From: Aureobasidium sp. EXF-3400
Taxonomy: Eukaryota > Ascomycota > Dothideomycetes > Dothideales > Saccotheciaceae
DNA length: 21,674 nt
Assembly: GCA_024195585.1 (NCBI GenBank)
Contig: SWBL01000548.1
Location: forward strand, 1-21,674
Reading direction: 5' to 3'
The first letter of the stretch is position 1. Each line of letters starts with the position of its first letter. The notes under the pieces were generated by a model. It saw nothing but the letters and a program-made list of their open reading frames with translations, was not told the DNA's origin and ran no database searches. Positions 1 through 10,295 of this stretch are shown one piece after another. The translations under genes were made by a program, and so were the position numbers.

Positions 1-95
1 TGCTAGATCTCTGAGCACGCGTCCTCCTACGCCATCAGCCTCGCGAGACTTGGAAATCCCAGAGCGGATGACTGCTGACCTCATGCCTATCTGTC

Positions 96-629
96 TCACG
101 CCCACAACTTTGGTTTGACGACTCGAACCTTCAATCCACAGTCCCTGGGATCTTCTGAGTCGGCGCTGAAGCGAGAAGAAGGGGGAGAGGAAGTCTTTGA
201 AGTATCAGTTCCGGTATCTCCAAAGCTTGGTCTGTGCGGTTTACCTACCTCCGTCGGTGGGTTACAAGAAGGATCTTTTGTGTGAGCGGGATCTTTCTTT
301 GTCTCATGTGCCACAAGACCACAGAAGAAAGGGGAGAAATCGAGGTGAAGTCCGAACAGATGCATGGTAGTTGGTCGAGTGTATGAGATCTGCTTGTTCA
401 AGGGGAAAGAGAGCCTTCTTGTATCAGAGTTGCTCTCCAACACTTTGATATTGCAGGTCTCTAGATACGACCTTAGTTCGTCGGGATCTCTCTTGGCACA
501 TTGATACGTTGGTGCTATGGATGTGCAAGCTCCTCCATTCGCTGGTCTGCAGATACTATTGATACATTGCAGAAACTTTGCAACGTATAGACCTGCATAT
601 GCGCTTGACACCACGCTCATGGCAGCCAT
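96..629 (-). CDS. Small membrane-anchored or secreted orphan protein
   Basis: I do not recognise a family. The open frame runs from 701 to 96, but its first codon is GTG and an in-frame TGA lies just upstream. I therefore use the first in-frame ATG at 629, giving 177 residues. Within the frame, a basic stretch (SRRNFA) precedes a hydrophobic segment of about 20 residues (ALAVIMAAMSVVSSAYAGLY), which fits a signal anchor or signal peptide. The region after it has many cysteines (CINSIC, GGAC, YQC, ETC, FFC, PSC, RDC) and a Ser/Pro/Thr-rich C-terminal part, as in many fungal cell-surface or secreted orphans. The basic segment before the helix suggests that a short upstream exon supplies the true start; I could not place one with confidence. 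The reading frame and hydrophobic N-terminus are seen; the localisation is inferred. Confidence 0.42.
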   Translation of the reverse strand: MAAMSVVSSAYAGLYVAKFLQCINSICRPANGGACTSIAPTYQCAKRDPDELRSYLETCNIKVLESNSDTRRLSFPLNKQISYTRPTTMHLFGLHLDFSPFFCGLVAHETKKDPAHTKDPSCNPPTEVGKPHRPSFGDTGTDTSKTSSPPSSRFSADSEDPRDCGLKVRVVKPKLWA

Positions 630-701
630 GATCACAGCCAAAGCAAAGTTTCTACGACTGGCGGGATCGCTGCGGGAAGTAGGACTCGAGTAGCTTGCCA
701 C

Positions 702-1578
702 GTGGTGTCAAAGTATACTACGTCTCGATGCAGCGGAATAGTACCTGGAATTGAGCGGTCTCAAGTTTCTTCTTACAACCATTAAGATAAATCATCGAAA
801 AGGCCGCGGATCGGCTCATTTACTATACTGAGATCACTCGTATGTCCCTGCTCTGATGTGGCGGAAGCCGACTACTACAAGCAGAACGCTTACAGTTATA
901 ACTTCTGCATCTTCCTATCGACATTCTAAAGCTTGATTGTGACGACACAGTCCAAAGCTGACATGTAATAAACTTGCTCGATCTGCTAGATTCAAGCAGG
1001 ATGTCTGACAGCGCAGGAACAGATTCATGCGACATTCACCTTATTCGTTACAATCTGGAGCAGACATCTTCCGGACGAAAGTATCAAGCAAGACTTCTCC
1101 TCCTCCAAAGACACTTCACAAGGCTTGGCAACGAATCGATGCAGTGCAACGGCGTTCTGTTTCGCGGCACATATCTGGACATCTTACATCTTTGGACACT
1201 ATCAAAGAGTTTTGAGGCCTTCTAGACACAGTTGACCATGAGGCAGAAAGCGGCTGTAAATTTGGAAGCACTGCTGACTTTCCGGACGACCGTCTCGTCG
1301 TTTGTTCACGGTCCGAGTATGTTGGCAATATAGCTTCTGATGACACGAGGGGAGATGTGCGAATGGATTGTTTCGCAATGCACGGGTAGCTTGAATCTGC
1401 GTATGGCGTCGTTCGCTCGCTTTGCGACTAGCTATAAAACACTTGGTCTGTCTTCGCCGAAATCTCGTGCTTGTCACTGGAGAAATGATGATGAATGATT
1501 GCCATCAATGACACATCCCTACCAGGTTGTTTCTCTGTTTCTTCGCGCAGAAGAGAGTATGATTGGAGTTCGATTGAA
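702..1578. other. Gene-poor stretch
   Basis: No convincing gene. Only short, mutually overlapping open frames of 60-90 codons occur on both strands, with no recognisable domain and no good splice partners. It should hold the upstream region of the small orphan on the left and the 3' untranslated region of the minus-strand ligase gene on the right. Confidence 0.5.
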
Positions 1579-3194
1579 TCACTCGGCTGAGCCGAGAAGA
1601 CAAAGAATGCCACTGACCAGATGCAGACTCCCTAAGATCAGTGCTTCAGCTCCACCGGCATTGTTTGCCAAGTCTCCGGCCTTCTTGAGCGCCTTTTCGA
1701 TTGTATCACAGAGAAAGATCGTAGACCGTTGTTCGAGCACTTGCCAGGTCAATCTGCATTCCTCTAGAACCTTTGGATCGTAACGATTTTGCAAATTCCT
1801 TTCTTCTCAACCTGTCAGCGAAAATCTAGAATGGTCATAGCGCATACTCACCGATACTGTTGATACCATCCCTTCCTGTATTATAAGACGTGAAGATGAC
1901 GTTGTGGACAAGTATCTCGTTTTTTCTGAGGTGGCTGGCAACACAACGAAGTAATTCGTCAACGCTCCTCCTCGAGAAATGGCTGAAGATAAGGATTCTG
2001 GTCGGGTTCTGTGTCGCACTGCGAAGAAGGTCAGCTCCAGACATCTATCAATGCCCGCAAACTTACATTTTCGAAACGCTATCGGCATACCACTCGACGG
2101 CGTGAGATATACCCGATGCATTATGTGCTCCGTCAATATACAGTTGAAGATTGTCCTTGCAAATGTGTTGAAAGCGGCCTGGCCAGATAGGGTTTTGGCA
2201 GCTAGCAAGAAGCTCAGTCGCCGATATCGGCTGCTGGACAATGCTAATCTTCGCTCTGATATAGGCATTCACCAATGCCAGCGCGAGCGAGCAATTCGTC
2301 TTCTGGACATTAGGCAATCTCAGGTACGTCTTTCCCTCCAATGTGTGGTTTAGTGTGACAATATCCAGCGTAGTATTCCTGTCTGCGGCCCGCTTGCGGA
2401 GGACTTTTTCCACCAACGTGGTTTGGGGACTGGAAAAGGCTGGTACTTCCTCTTTGAAGATTCCGCTCTTGTGCCAGGCAATGTCTTCGATGGTAGGTCC
2501 GAGCAAATTCATGTGGTCGTCTGCAATCGTAGTCACTGCTGTGGCGATAGGTTTCACGACAATGTTTGTCGCATCATACTCGCCACCAAGATGCGTCTCG
2601 TAGATCCCGACGTCCACCTTCTCAGAGATGAAGACATGGAAAGAGAGAAGTGCCAATAGTTGGAGATATCGTGGGACATCCAGATCCTTTGAAGATTCCT
2701 TGGGCAACTTGTTCCACACTTCGAAAAAGCGCTTGGCAAAAAGCTCTTCCGATATCGGTTCACCGTTGATCCGAATACGTTCCCGTACGGTCTCAATGTG
2801 AGGCGATGTGTAGAGACCGACAGTACGTGGGTATTGTCTCAACCGACTGTAAGTTCGAAGAAACGACGAGGTGAAGGCGCAGACGCTGCCTTTCCCGTTC
2901 GTCCCTGAGACGTGAATGATATCCAGGGCGTTGACCTCATCCATCTGATCAGCAGTCAGCGTCTGAAGTCGCATTCGTGACAAGTCGAAAGCTGGTACAG
3001 TATGATCGACTCGCTCCAGCCATTTCACCATATCATCTGAACCGCGCATCTCAAGCACACTCGGCTTCGGGGCGGCTTTTCGCGAGTTCAAGCAACGTAC
3101 AGCAGCCTTTCGGTCAGTCAGAAGGCACTGCAATCTGGGTCTTCTCATTCTCGTTTTTCCGAGAATTTGCACTCACCTGATAACTTTCATTCAT
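1579..3194 (-). CDS. Folylpolyglutamate synthase-like ligase (Mur ligase fold), four exons
   Basis: Family role: ATP-dependent addition of glutamate to the gamma-carboxyl of folates, in cytosol and mitochondria. Proposed exons are 3194-3177, 3127-2067, 2018-1852 and 1805-1579, which join in frame to 490 residues (eukaryotic FPGS is usually about 500-550). All introns start with GT (GTGAGT, GTAAGT, GTGAGT) and are 46-49 nt long. An alternative first acceptor at 3107 removes seven residues and gives a start reading MNESYQAAVRCLNS. Seen in the protein: P-loop GTNGKGS (about 81-87), TSPH, the RERIRINGEPIS block, WHKSGIFK with the likely active-site lysine (about 226), DGAHN (about 338), and the C-terminal signature LILGSLHLVSG. 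Odd points: the P-loop has N where most eukaryotic FPGS have K, and the usual E-V-G-I-G-G reads E-T-H-L-G-G, so this may be a specialised paralogue rather than the housekeeping enzyme. It is divergent from the TPR gene on its right. Confidence 0.88.
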
Positions 3195-3547
3195 GATGGT
3201 AAGCGACTCTCAGAGCTTTGGAGTAATTGGTGAGGGAATCTGCCAATTGTCCATCCCGCAATGAGATTATGTGTAGCCAAACACAACAGATCAAAGCGGA
3301 TCACATCACGATGCGGGGTAGCTTCTATGGGACACTGCGTTCAGCCGGATATGGTTAAAGTCCCACATGCGTGAGCTGATGGTCGAAGTCGAGCGGAGCG
3401 TACTCTGTAATTTATCGTCGGAAGGGCTGCAGGAAAACCACGCCGCCATCCATGTAGTATCCCTCCTTGATCGGGCGCTCCATCGCTAGCGTAAATGCTT
3501 TGGCGAATTTGCTGCCTCGCAGCAAATTCGCTTCAAGACACCGCACG
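3195..3547. promoter_or_regulatory. Shared divergent promoter of ligase and TPR genes
   Basis: This 353-bp gap lies between the start codons of two divergently transcribed genes and must carry at least their proximal promoters and 5' untranslated regions. No clear TATA box is visible. The one striking element is the perfect inverted repeat at 3503-3531, close to the TPR gene's start. A shared control region is inferred from geometry only. Confidence 0.5.
3503..3531. repeat. Perfect 13-bp inverted repeat, 3-nt loop
   Basis: GCGAATTTGCTGC at 3503-3515 is followed by CTC and then its exact reverse complement GCAGCAAATTCGC at 3519-3531. It ends 16 bp before the proposed ATG (3548) of the TPR gene. 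As RNA it would form a 13-bp hairpin in the 5' leader; as DNA it is a palindromic protein site. The open frame that contains it upstream of 3548 has no ATG, so I do not treat it as coding. Confidence 0.9.
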
Positions 3548-6500
3548 ATGGTCAAAACATCTATTGCCAGTGCCTCTCATCTCCCCACACTTTTCACTGC
3601 GAGTCAGGCTCAAATTCCGGTCGCCGCAGGCCTGACTGTAGTCCTAACTATTACCATGACTGGAAGCTGCTTCTGCCAGTATCTCCGTGCGAGCGATTAC
3701 AGTGGCGTGAGCGCCGATGAGGTATATATTGACTCATGCTCAAGGTGATACTAGCTGAACTATCAAGTGGGAACTCGTGGAGAGGGCTCTCAAAGATCAC
3801 CGAGCTCAATCCAACCTCAGTTGTGCTATACAGCAGCCGAACAGACCGACGGAGGGCGAGCGACGGATGTCTACCGATGGGATAACACATACGAGACTAA
3901 GGGCTGTGCTTGAAACCGATGGCGATGAGTCCGGGCGAGGGTCGCGAAGTTTTTACACTTCTCCAGTCGTCCAGTCAGAAGGGCTTATGCGATCACAAAA
4001 GAGAGTACATGGCCTGGACTGGAGCACACATATCCCCACAGATGGCGTTCTAGAAGATCCAGATCTCGCGATACAGGCTGGGAGCTCAACAGGAGATATG
4101 TTTGTGAATCTGCAGCGTTCTGGGCCAAGGAAGCGCAGAAGACACGCTAGATTCGACACTGAGGACTACAGTGCACGAAACGCAAACAGAGGGCCTTCGA
4201 ACGAATCAAGCATCGATGTCAAGCAACTCTTGGAGACTTACGGCGGTTTACTGGAACGGTCAGCGCTAAACTGGCTGGCCCACCCAGAGGAGTTTTTCAA
4301 GTTGGACGACATCATATCTACACTTGATGAAGTCGTCGGCAGAGCATTCGACAAGGCTCTCTGCATCTTCGATGTCGCCGGGAGCTCGAAGAATCACAGC
4401 AAGATGATTCAGGTGGTCACAGCGTACACGTTTCAGCAGGAATATGGCCGCAAGCACATGAGTGGATCTAGACTCAAGCATCTTCGCCAATGCGGGAACA
4501 AATTTTCGAGTCTTGTGGAGATTTTCAGGTGCAAAAGTATTCTGCTGCTCATGCCGTGCACCAGGTACGTTGGTATAGCGATCCATTGGAGTGATCTACT
4601 AACACCAGACTCGTTAGTCTCCTCAGGATGAACAAGGAAGCACTGACAAGAATGAAAGCACGGATGGAACTCTCCAATGACTTTGGTGATCTGGAGAAAC
4701 AGCTGAATCAGCACGAACAACTGGCTAGGAGCTTGATCGAGTTCGTCAAGCAAGGTATTGAGTCCAGAACGCGAGAGACTATGACAGAATTCCGCTGACG
4801 ATCTAGTACTTCTGTGTCGTGTGCCTGTCCGAGAGCAAATTCGCAGCGATGGCGCCGTGGTTGTTGGCGTTGATGACACCAGCTTGGCACAGACCCATTG
4901 TGTCAACCTACTGTCTTCTGACATCCCCGATACTCGCGAACTTCACAGCAATCACGCAGGAGCAAGTAAAGTGTCTTCCGAAGGTGTCCACTCCGGACTA
5001 TTGAAAGTTCTATACCTCTTCAAGGATCATCCCCTTTCAAGATCAGCATTGTTCCGTGCGACCGAACCGCAAATTCTATGGGCCAAGACAGGAGACATCT
5101 CCTCGGTACGAATCGCAGAAACCAATAACGAGGAGGCGTGGACGTGTGTCTTCTCAAGTCCTTCAAGCCTGCAAAGCGCCTTGGAAAAGTGTACCATGGA
5201 AGGATCAATCATGGTTTATACGCCTCAGGATGAGGAAGTAAGCTATTCATTGAACACATCTTGTCACGAAGAGTTGCAGAGATCCATCCCGCGAGAGGCA
5301 TTGGTGCTTCCTGGTGCCATGTTGGTGGCGCATATCTTTCCCAGAGAGGAATTTCTCGATCGAAGGTACGACCAAACTGGATGTTCTAGCCTCGTACTGA
5401 CTGTTCTTAGTTTTCATCGTACCGGCAAAATGATTATGCCTTATGTTCACCTGGTGCTTATGAACTTGAAGCTTGACGGGACCATGGATATTCCAGACCA
5501 TGCGCGTGAGAGCCTGGTCGAGATGTTTCTGGCTTGCTGTCGAACTAGAAGCCGCCAGAAAGTCTTCATTCCTGTCTTTAGCTCGATGGCGTCGTGTGAG
5601 AGCCTGCCAGATTATCTCATGCTAGCCATTGCAGAGGTGCAAAGTATTACGCACCGGGCTGAAGGTCGACTCCAAGAGTCTAGCGATTTGATCGAGTGTA
5701 CGGTCTGGAACACTCAGCACGCTGACATACGCACTCACTGTCAAAAAGGACGCCTAGCACTTTCACTTGCAGAGAATGCGCTTCTTTGCGAGTTGTACCA
5801 AGAAGCAGAATCGTCGCTGAGTGGGTGGGAAGTGGAAAGTGAACCGCCAACCCAACTTGAATTGCAGGTACTACGGATGAAGAATACCGTGGTTGGCAGA
5901 GTCTCACGATACAAGGGTGACTTCCAACACGCAGCAGAATGTCTGGGGACGTGTCTACAGGGCGTCCAGACGCAGGCAGCCAGATACCACATAGTGTATC
6001 ATTTGGCTGATGTGTATTGTGAGCTCGGGAACCCCAAAGCTGCAGAACATGTTCTAGAGAGAGATATCAGCCGACTCGAACAGGAGGGAGCTTTGGCGTC
6101 CAAGTTAACACGCCGATTGTTTCTGCCTCTAGCTGAGGCGTTAATCCTACAGAACAGATGGAAAGACGCAGAGTCAAAGCTGGTCGTTCTCACGCATATA
6201 TTCGACCAGATCGTTTGCTCGGACTTTTCGGATCAATTGGGACATGTGAGGTCAATCATTGGCCTCGCTCGCATTGCTCACCACGACTCCAACTATTGCG
6301 AGACCATCGATAGGACAACTAAGGCTTTGAGCCTCATACGAGATTACAAAACCTTCGAAGAATCTACGTTCTACGGAGGTTTTCTCTATCGACTCCGGGC
6401 GTCTGCATATCAGAGGATGGGGAGGAGTAGGGAAGCCGAGGAGAATCTCGAGCTCTCGGAAAGATATCATCCAGAACCACGGCATTTCATGGCGGGGATT

Positions 6501-6620
6501 GGTACGTATGTACTGAATTCGCTCAAGATCTCCGAGTCTATGAATTCTCGAGGAACAGACGCACCAGCAGAGCATCCTCCATTGACAGGGTCAGATGTAC
6601 TTGCATTACCATACCCATGA
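3548..6620 (+). CDS. Large TPR-repeat protein, four exons, orphan
   Basis: Proposed exons 3548-3721, 3768-4564, 4609-4754 and 4807-6620 join in frame to 976 residues. Introns are 46, 44 and 52 nt, with donors GTATAT, GTACGT and GTATTG and branch points GCTGAAC, ACTAAC and GCTGAC. Seen: a hydrophobic segment near the N-terminus (IPVAAGLTVVLTITM), a polar linker with a basic patch RKRRRHARF, an alpha-helical region (about 170-375) that includes a coiled-coil-like stretch, then a helical-repeat C-terminal half. TPR-like helix pairs span about 687-927, for example AENALLCELYQEAESSL, LADVYCELGNPKAAEHVLE, LAEALILQNRWKDAESKL and RASAYQRMGRSREAEENLE. TPRs are protein-interaction scaffolds; no catalytic domain or NACHT/NB-ARC P-loop was found. 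The first exon is the least certain: the start could instead be the ATG at 3867. A 45-nt segment at 5366-5410 may be a further intron. The gene is divergent from the ligase. Confidence 0.72.
5366..5410 (+). other. Possible stop-free in-frame intron in the TPR gene
   Basis: This segment starts GTACGA, holds the branch-point-like TACTGAC and ends TTCTTAG, at 45 nt, the size of this locus's other introns. It is a multiple of three without a stop, so both spliced and retained forms stay in frame and differ by 15 residues. Removal would join ...EEFLDR to FHRTGKM... with one altered codon. Confidence 0.5.
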
Positions 6621-7445
6621 GAGCCTCTTCTAATCGAACAAGGACATCGACCTCCTCTCCTGTAGCATATGCTCTCTATGATGATGCTGAGCTTGCAGTC
6701 GTTGCTTCGAAGGTCGATCATAATGCATGATACAGCTGTTCCAAACGTTCTGATCAAGCGGAAGAGTCGAATAAAGTGGCTAGCACCTGCTGGAGAAGCA
6801 TATTTTCTGATTAATCGCACACCCACTTCTTCTTACAGATCCTCTCGCCTGCTTCACGCGCTTAGGGGGAAAGTTCGGGTTCGTAAGCACCCTTTGGTTG
6901 TTGGAAATTCAACAGCTGCAATAGGCGTTGGTCGGGACGTGATGAATAAAGTTTCAGCACATACGTCTTGCTTCTAAGTCAACCTCAGTGATAAACTTGA
7001 CTCCCTACATACTGCCCCTATCTGACACACGCCTAACAACGCCATCCTTACTCTCATCGCTAGTATGACACATGGGATGCAGGGAATCTTTGCAGGTCTG
7101 GATTTCGCCCAGGGATTCGCAATTTGGTTTGCATTGGCGCATCCAGCGTTGAACGCCGCATCAGAGGTAAACCCGAAGTTCGTGTTGGGGACGAGCTGTG
7201 AGAAGGATGGACCATTAGATCACTAGATACCTTGCATGACCGAGCCAAGATCATGTATCGGCTCGCTCTTGCTTTCTCGCTTCCTGTATTGCTTCCTCAA
7301 TCCAACGTGGCGCTTCAGTGGTGTAACGGAGGAACTGGAGTGTTTCGCCGAAGAAGTATGATTCGACTGGATGTCCTGCTCGCTGTCGTTCTTCGGATAT
7401 CAACTTCGACTTTACCTCTGTCTGACGTGAACCTGCAGTCTTGTC
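6621..7445. other. Gene-poor stretch upstream of receptor-like gene
   Basis: No gene that I can support. A 102-codon plus-strand frame (6669-6977) has no hydrophobic segment or family motif and is probably chance. The right part should carry the promoter of the receptor-like gene that starts at 7446. Confidence 0.5.
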
Positions 7446-8733
7446 ATGCTTCCATCAGTGACAGAGTTCTATGGAGATCCACCTCCGAGCATCGACCTTT
7501 CGGCCAACCAAGAGATCCTCGACGACTCGGTTGTAGCGGTGCTTACCATCATCGCTACGTTGGCGATTGCTTTCCGTATCATCTACAAGAAGAGAAAGGG
7601 TGATCGATCACAAGGTGACGATTGGTTCATTTTGATTGCTCTGGCATGCTTGGTCGGTGTAGAACACGAGAGTCGAACGTGCTGACTAACTGGTTGTTAT
7701 AGTTTGAAGAGTACGGCACAGCCGCGTGTACACTTACCAGCAACGATTTTGGAGCAGGAAGACACGTCTGGGCCACAGACACACCATCACTACGCAGGGT
7801 TTCAGTCGTAAGTCGTGCTTGCCGTGCCAACACTGCAAAAATTCCTTGACCTAATCGTACCAGGCATTGTTCATCCATCCATGGATCTATGTCGTCACGA
7901 CGTTCGGCCTCAAGCTTTCGGTCTGTTGGACGTACATGCGCATATTCTCACCCGGCACGATACGCAGCACTATAAAATGCAAGACGTTGTTCGATGGGTT
8001 TCTAGTCACCTGCGCGCTTGCGTCTTTCATCTACGGCTTATCTGTTTGGACGCCAATGACGGTTACCTGTCGACCTTTACGTCACTTCTGGGATCAATAC
8101 ACCGTTGCAAGCATCGGGAAGTGTATGAACTACTTGTCGATGTGGGCAATCACCGGTATCCGCAGCGCAATCCTCGATCTGGTAATCTTGCTCCTACCAA
8201 TTCCAAGGGTGTGGTCGCTACAGATGTCTTGGACTAGGAAGCTAGGTGTGATGGGTGTACTAGCTTTAGGTACGCTGTAAGTACCTACGATCCTCCTGGT
8301 CTATCACTGTCCAAGATACTAACTCTACGCTCAAAGTGCAGTGACTGCAGCGATTATCCGGTTGGTCTACATGTCTCGCATGATACACGAGATCGATATC
8401 ACATGGGCTCGAGGATCCGCTCAGATCTGGACTTCACTTGAGCCATCATAGGGCATTGTGTCTGCATGCTTGATCACAACATTCCGTCCCATATTGAGAG
8501 GCATTCGCACTATGTTGGGACTCAAGGATCACAGTAAAGTCAGCAGATTGTCTGATCACAATAGACGAACGATCGGCAGCATGGCCCCCCGCAAGGTTAA
8601 GCATCTAAACCCAAGAAAGGAAGGAGACGATGAGGAGGAGTCGATGCCTTATCACGTGGAGAGGTACAAGGTGTCTGTCACACCAGGGATGTCACAGCAG
8701 GGTCTGATAGCTTACCTTGCCAGCCATTGGTGA
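7446..8733 (+). pseudogene. PTH11/SAT4-like rhodopsin-domain protein with in-frame TAG
   Basis: Fungal seven-helix integral membrane family (rhodopsin-domain/SAT4, related to PTH11 receptors), plasma membrane. Exons 7446-7658, 7703-7807, 7864-8276 and 8337-8733 join to 376 codons. Introns are 44, 56 and 60 nt; the first and third have clear CTAAC branch points, and donors two and three are GTAAGT. Seen: N-terminal DPPPSIDLSA, helix 1 VVAVLTIIATLAIAFRIIY, then DDWFILIALACLVG, FGAGRHVW, LFIHPWIYVVTTFGLKLSV, a middle region ending TCRPLRHFWDQYT, the YLSMWAITGIRSAILDLVIL helix, ALGTLAVTAAIIRLVYM, and IWTSLEPS. Codon 8449-8451 is TAG, where relatives have a residue between EPS/EPA and GIV; the frame then continues GIVSACLITTFRPIL into a basic cytoplasmic tail ending at 8733. 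The break falls in the last helix. It could be a pseudogene, a population null allele, a sequencing error or stop readthrough. A splice from 8365 to 8451 would bypass TAG but remove conserved sequence. Its paralogue lies at 11860-13024. Confidence 0.8.
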
Positions 8734-9767
8734 CTTCGGAGAAGAGGAACGGATTTAGTGTTGATCGAATGGAGAGGTCCCCACAGGTATTAGATGTCCC
8801 ATCAATGCTACCAATTACGACTGGTGGATCGAGACACGACTGCATACTGAAAAGGATTTTGATGGACGATAGATTGTACTAGACTATTCCTTGAGCTGGC
8901 GTACATGCGAAGATTTATGGATGGATCTGCCACATAGTATCTCCCAATCACGGGCTTCTGACCGACCTCATCACAAACGATATCTTCACAGTTCAGACTC
9001 CGCATCTCGCTTTGAGTTCAGTCAAGGAAGTCGACATGCAGACGCCTAAACACACAAACATGAATGAATCGAGATATCAGAACCTCAAAGCTCCTCTGGC
9101 ATATCCTTCTATCCGGTATCAAGATGAGAACGTTTTCAAATCCGAAGATCGCGATACGGCACTAAGGTGACGTTGCAGTCCAGATTCTCAGCACCAAAGA
9201 TCGCACATCGTGACGAGAAAACTCTCTCTTCATGATAGGCATGTCGCCTTGCCTCTTCTCCACGCAGACGTATCACCAAAGACTTGGTAGAAGAGTCTCG
9301 CGAAAGCACGAGCCGTTGGCACAGATAAAAATATGCGCTAGCTGACGTAGTTTCAGAGGCCATTGAGTGTCCAGGATATGTAAGTATGAGTCCATACCAA
9401 GAAGTATCGACGACGAAGACAAATCTTCTTTCCAGCGCCACATGCAGTGGTGTGACTGCATTAATGAGTGATGGATTGAGATCCCGTTTCGGAGAAGTCA
9501 TTCTCGAGACGATCGGCGAGATTGCAGCAACAAGTCACATCCTCTCTATCCTCTCCTCTAGTGTATCACGACAAACACATGTCTCTTCTCAGTGAGACCC
9601 ATATGGGAGCTGCGCCTTCATCTCCAAAAAGCAATCAACAGCGAGTTTATCTTCGTCACTGCATTTTCCGGGCATCATCCAGTGCATGCAGACAGCGCAT
9701 GCTGCATGAAGTGTTTTGCAAGCTAGCTCCAAGAAAACGGACATGTAAATGATATATATATAAGAAA

Positions 9768-10295
9768 TTATTCCGGACTCGCCTGGACTGACTCGATGCT
9801 CGATGTTGGGATGACTACTTTGCATGATTGTATCTTGGCAAGTCTGGTTTCTTCAACGATCTGGTAGAGACGAGCATACTGCTCGATCTCCTTAATCCCG
9901 TATGACTGGCTGGGGGACTTGTACGGATTTGCTAGTCTCCTTTTGGGAAAAACTCTATCCGATTGACCGCTTCTTGTCAAACCTTCTACCCGCCACGTGG
10001 ACATGGGCGGCCGGATCGAGTTCGAGAGCACTCTCTGATTGTCGGAGATCCCAGCAGTGACAGCCGCTGATAGTCGGGAGGTTGGACGATCTGGTACATG
10101 TATCTTGCTTCTCGATCGATTCCTTGTGATAGATGTGACTTCCTGCATACTACCCCTGTTCAACCTTCCCCAAGCGGATCCATTCCCGCTCCTTTCGCTA
10201 GCCAGGCACTTCGTATGTACCTGATTTCTGCTGGTGTGGGTTTCAGCCATGGACGCGGAATTTGCTCCGCATGGGCTGTCTCTTGGAGAAAACAT
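9768..10295 (-). CDS. Weak orphan open frame, 175 residues
   Basis: This frame stays open for 201 codons from 10373, but the first in-frame ATG is at 10295. The protein is rich in Ser and Arg. Only its last 60 residues look protein-like (for example KEIEQYARLYQIVEETRLAK, a likely amphipathic helix). I recognise no family, and there is no supporting promoter or splice signal. It may be a real exon of an unresolved gene or a chance frame. Confidence 0.22.
   Translation of the reverse strand: MFSPRDSPCGANSASMAETHTSRNQVHTKCLASERSGNGSAWGRLNRGSMQEVTSITRNRSRSKIHVPDRPTSRLSAAVTAGISDNQRVLSNSIRPPMSTWRVEGLTRSGQSDRVFPKRRLANPYKSPSQSYGIKEIEQYARLYQIVEETRLAKIQSCKVVIPTSSIESVQASPE

Noticed and set aside
4433..4924. 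163-codon minus-strand frame
   Set aside because: It overlaps exons 2 to 4 of the TPR gene antisense, while the plus strand has coherent introns and a long downstream frame.
8365..8451. An 87-nt intron bypassing the TAG of the first receptor
   Set aside because: It is in phase, but it would delete the conserved loop ending IWTSLEPS and lacks a clear branch point.
9136..9501. Ankyrin-like snippet (TPLHVALE) in a minus-strand frame
   Set aside because: Only one eight-residue match; the flanks do not fit an ankyrin repeat and no second repeat follows.
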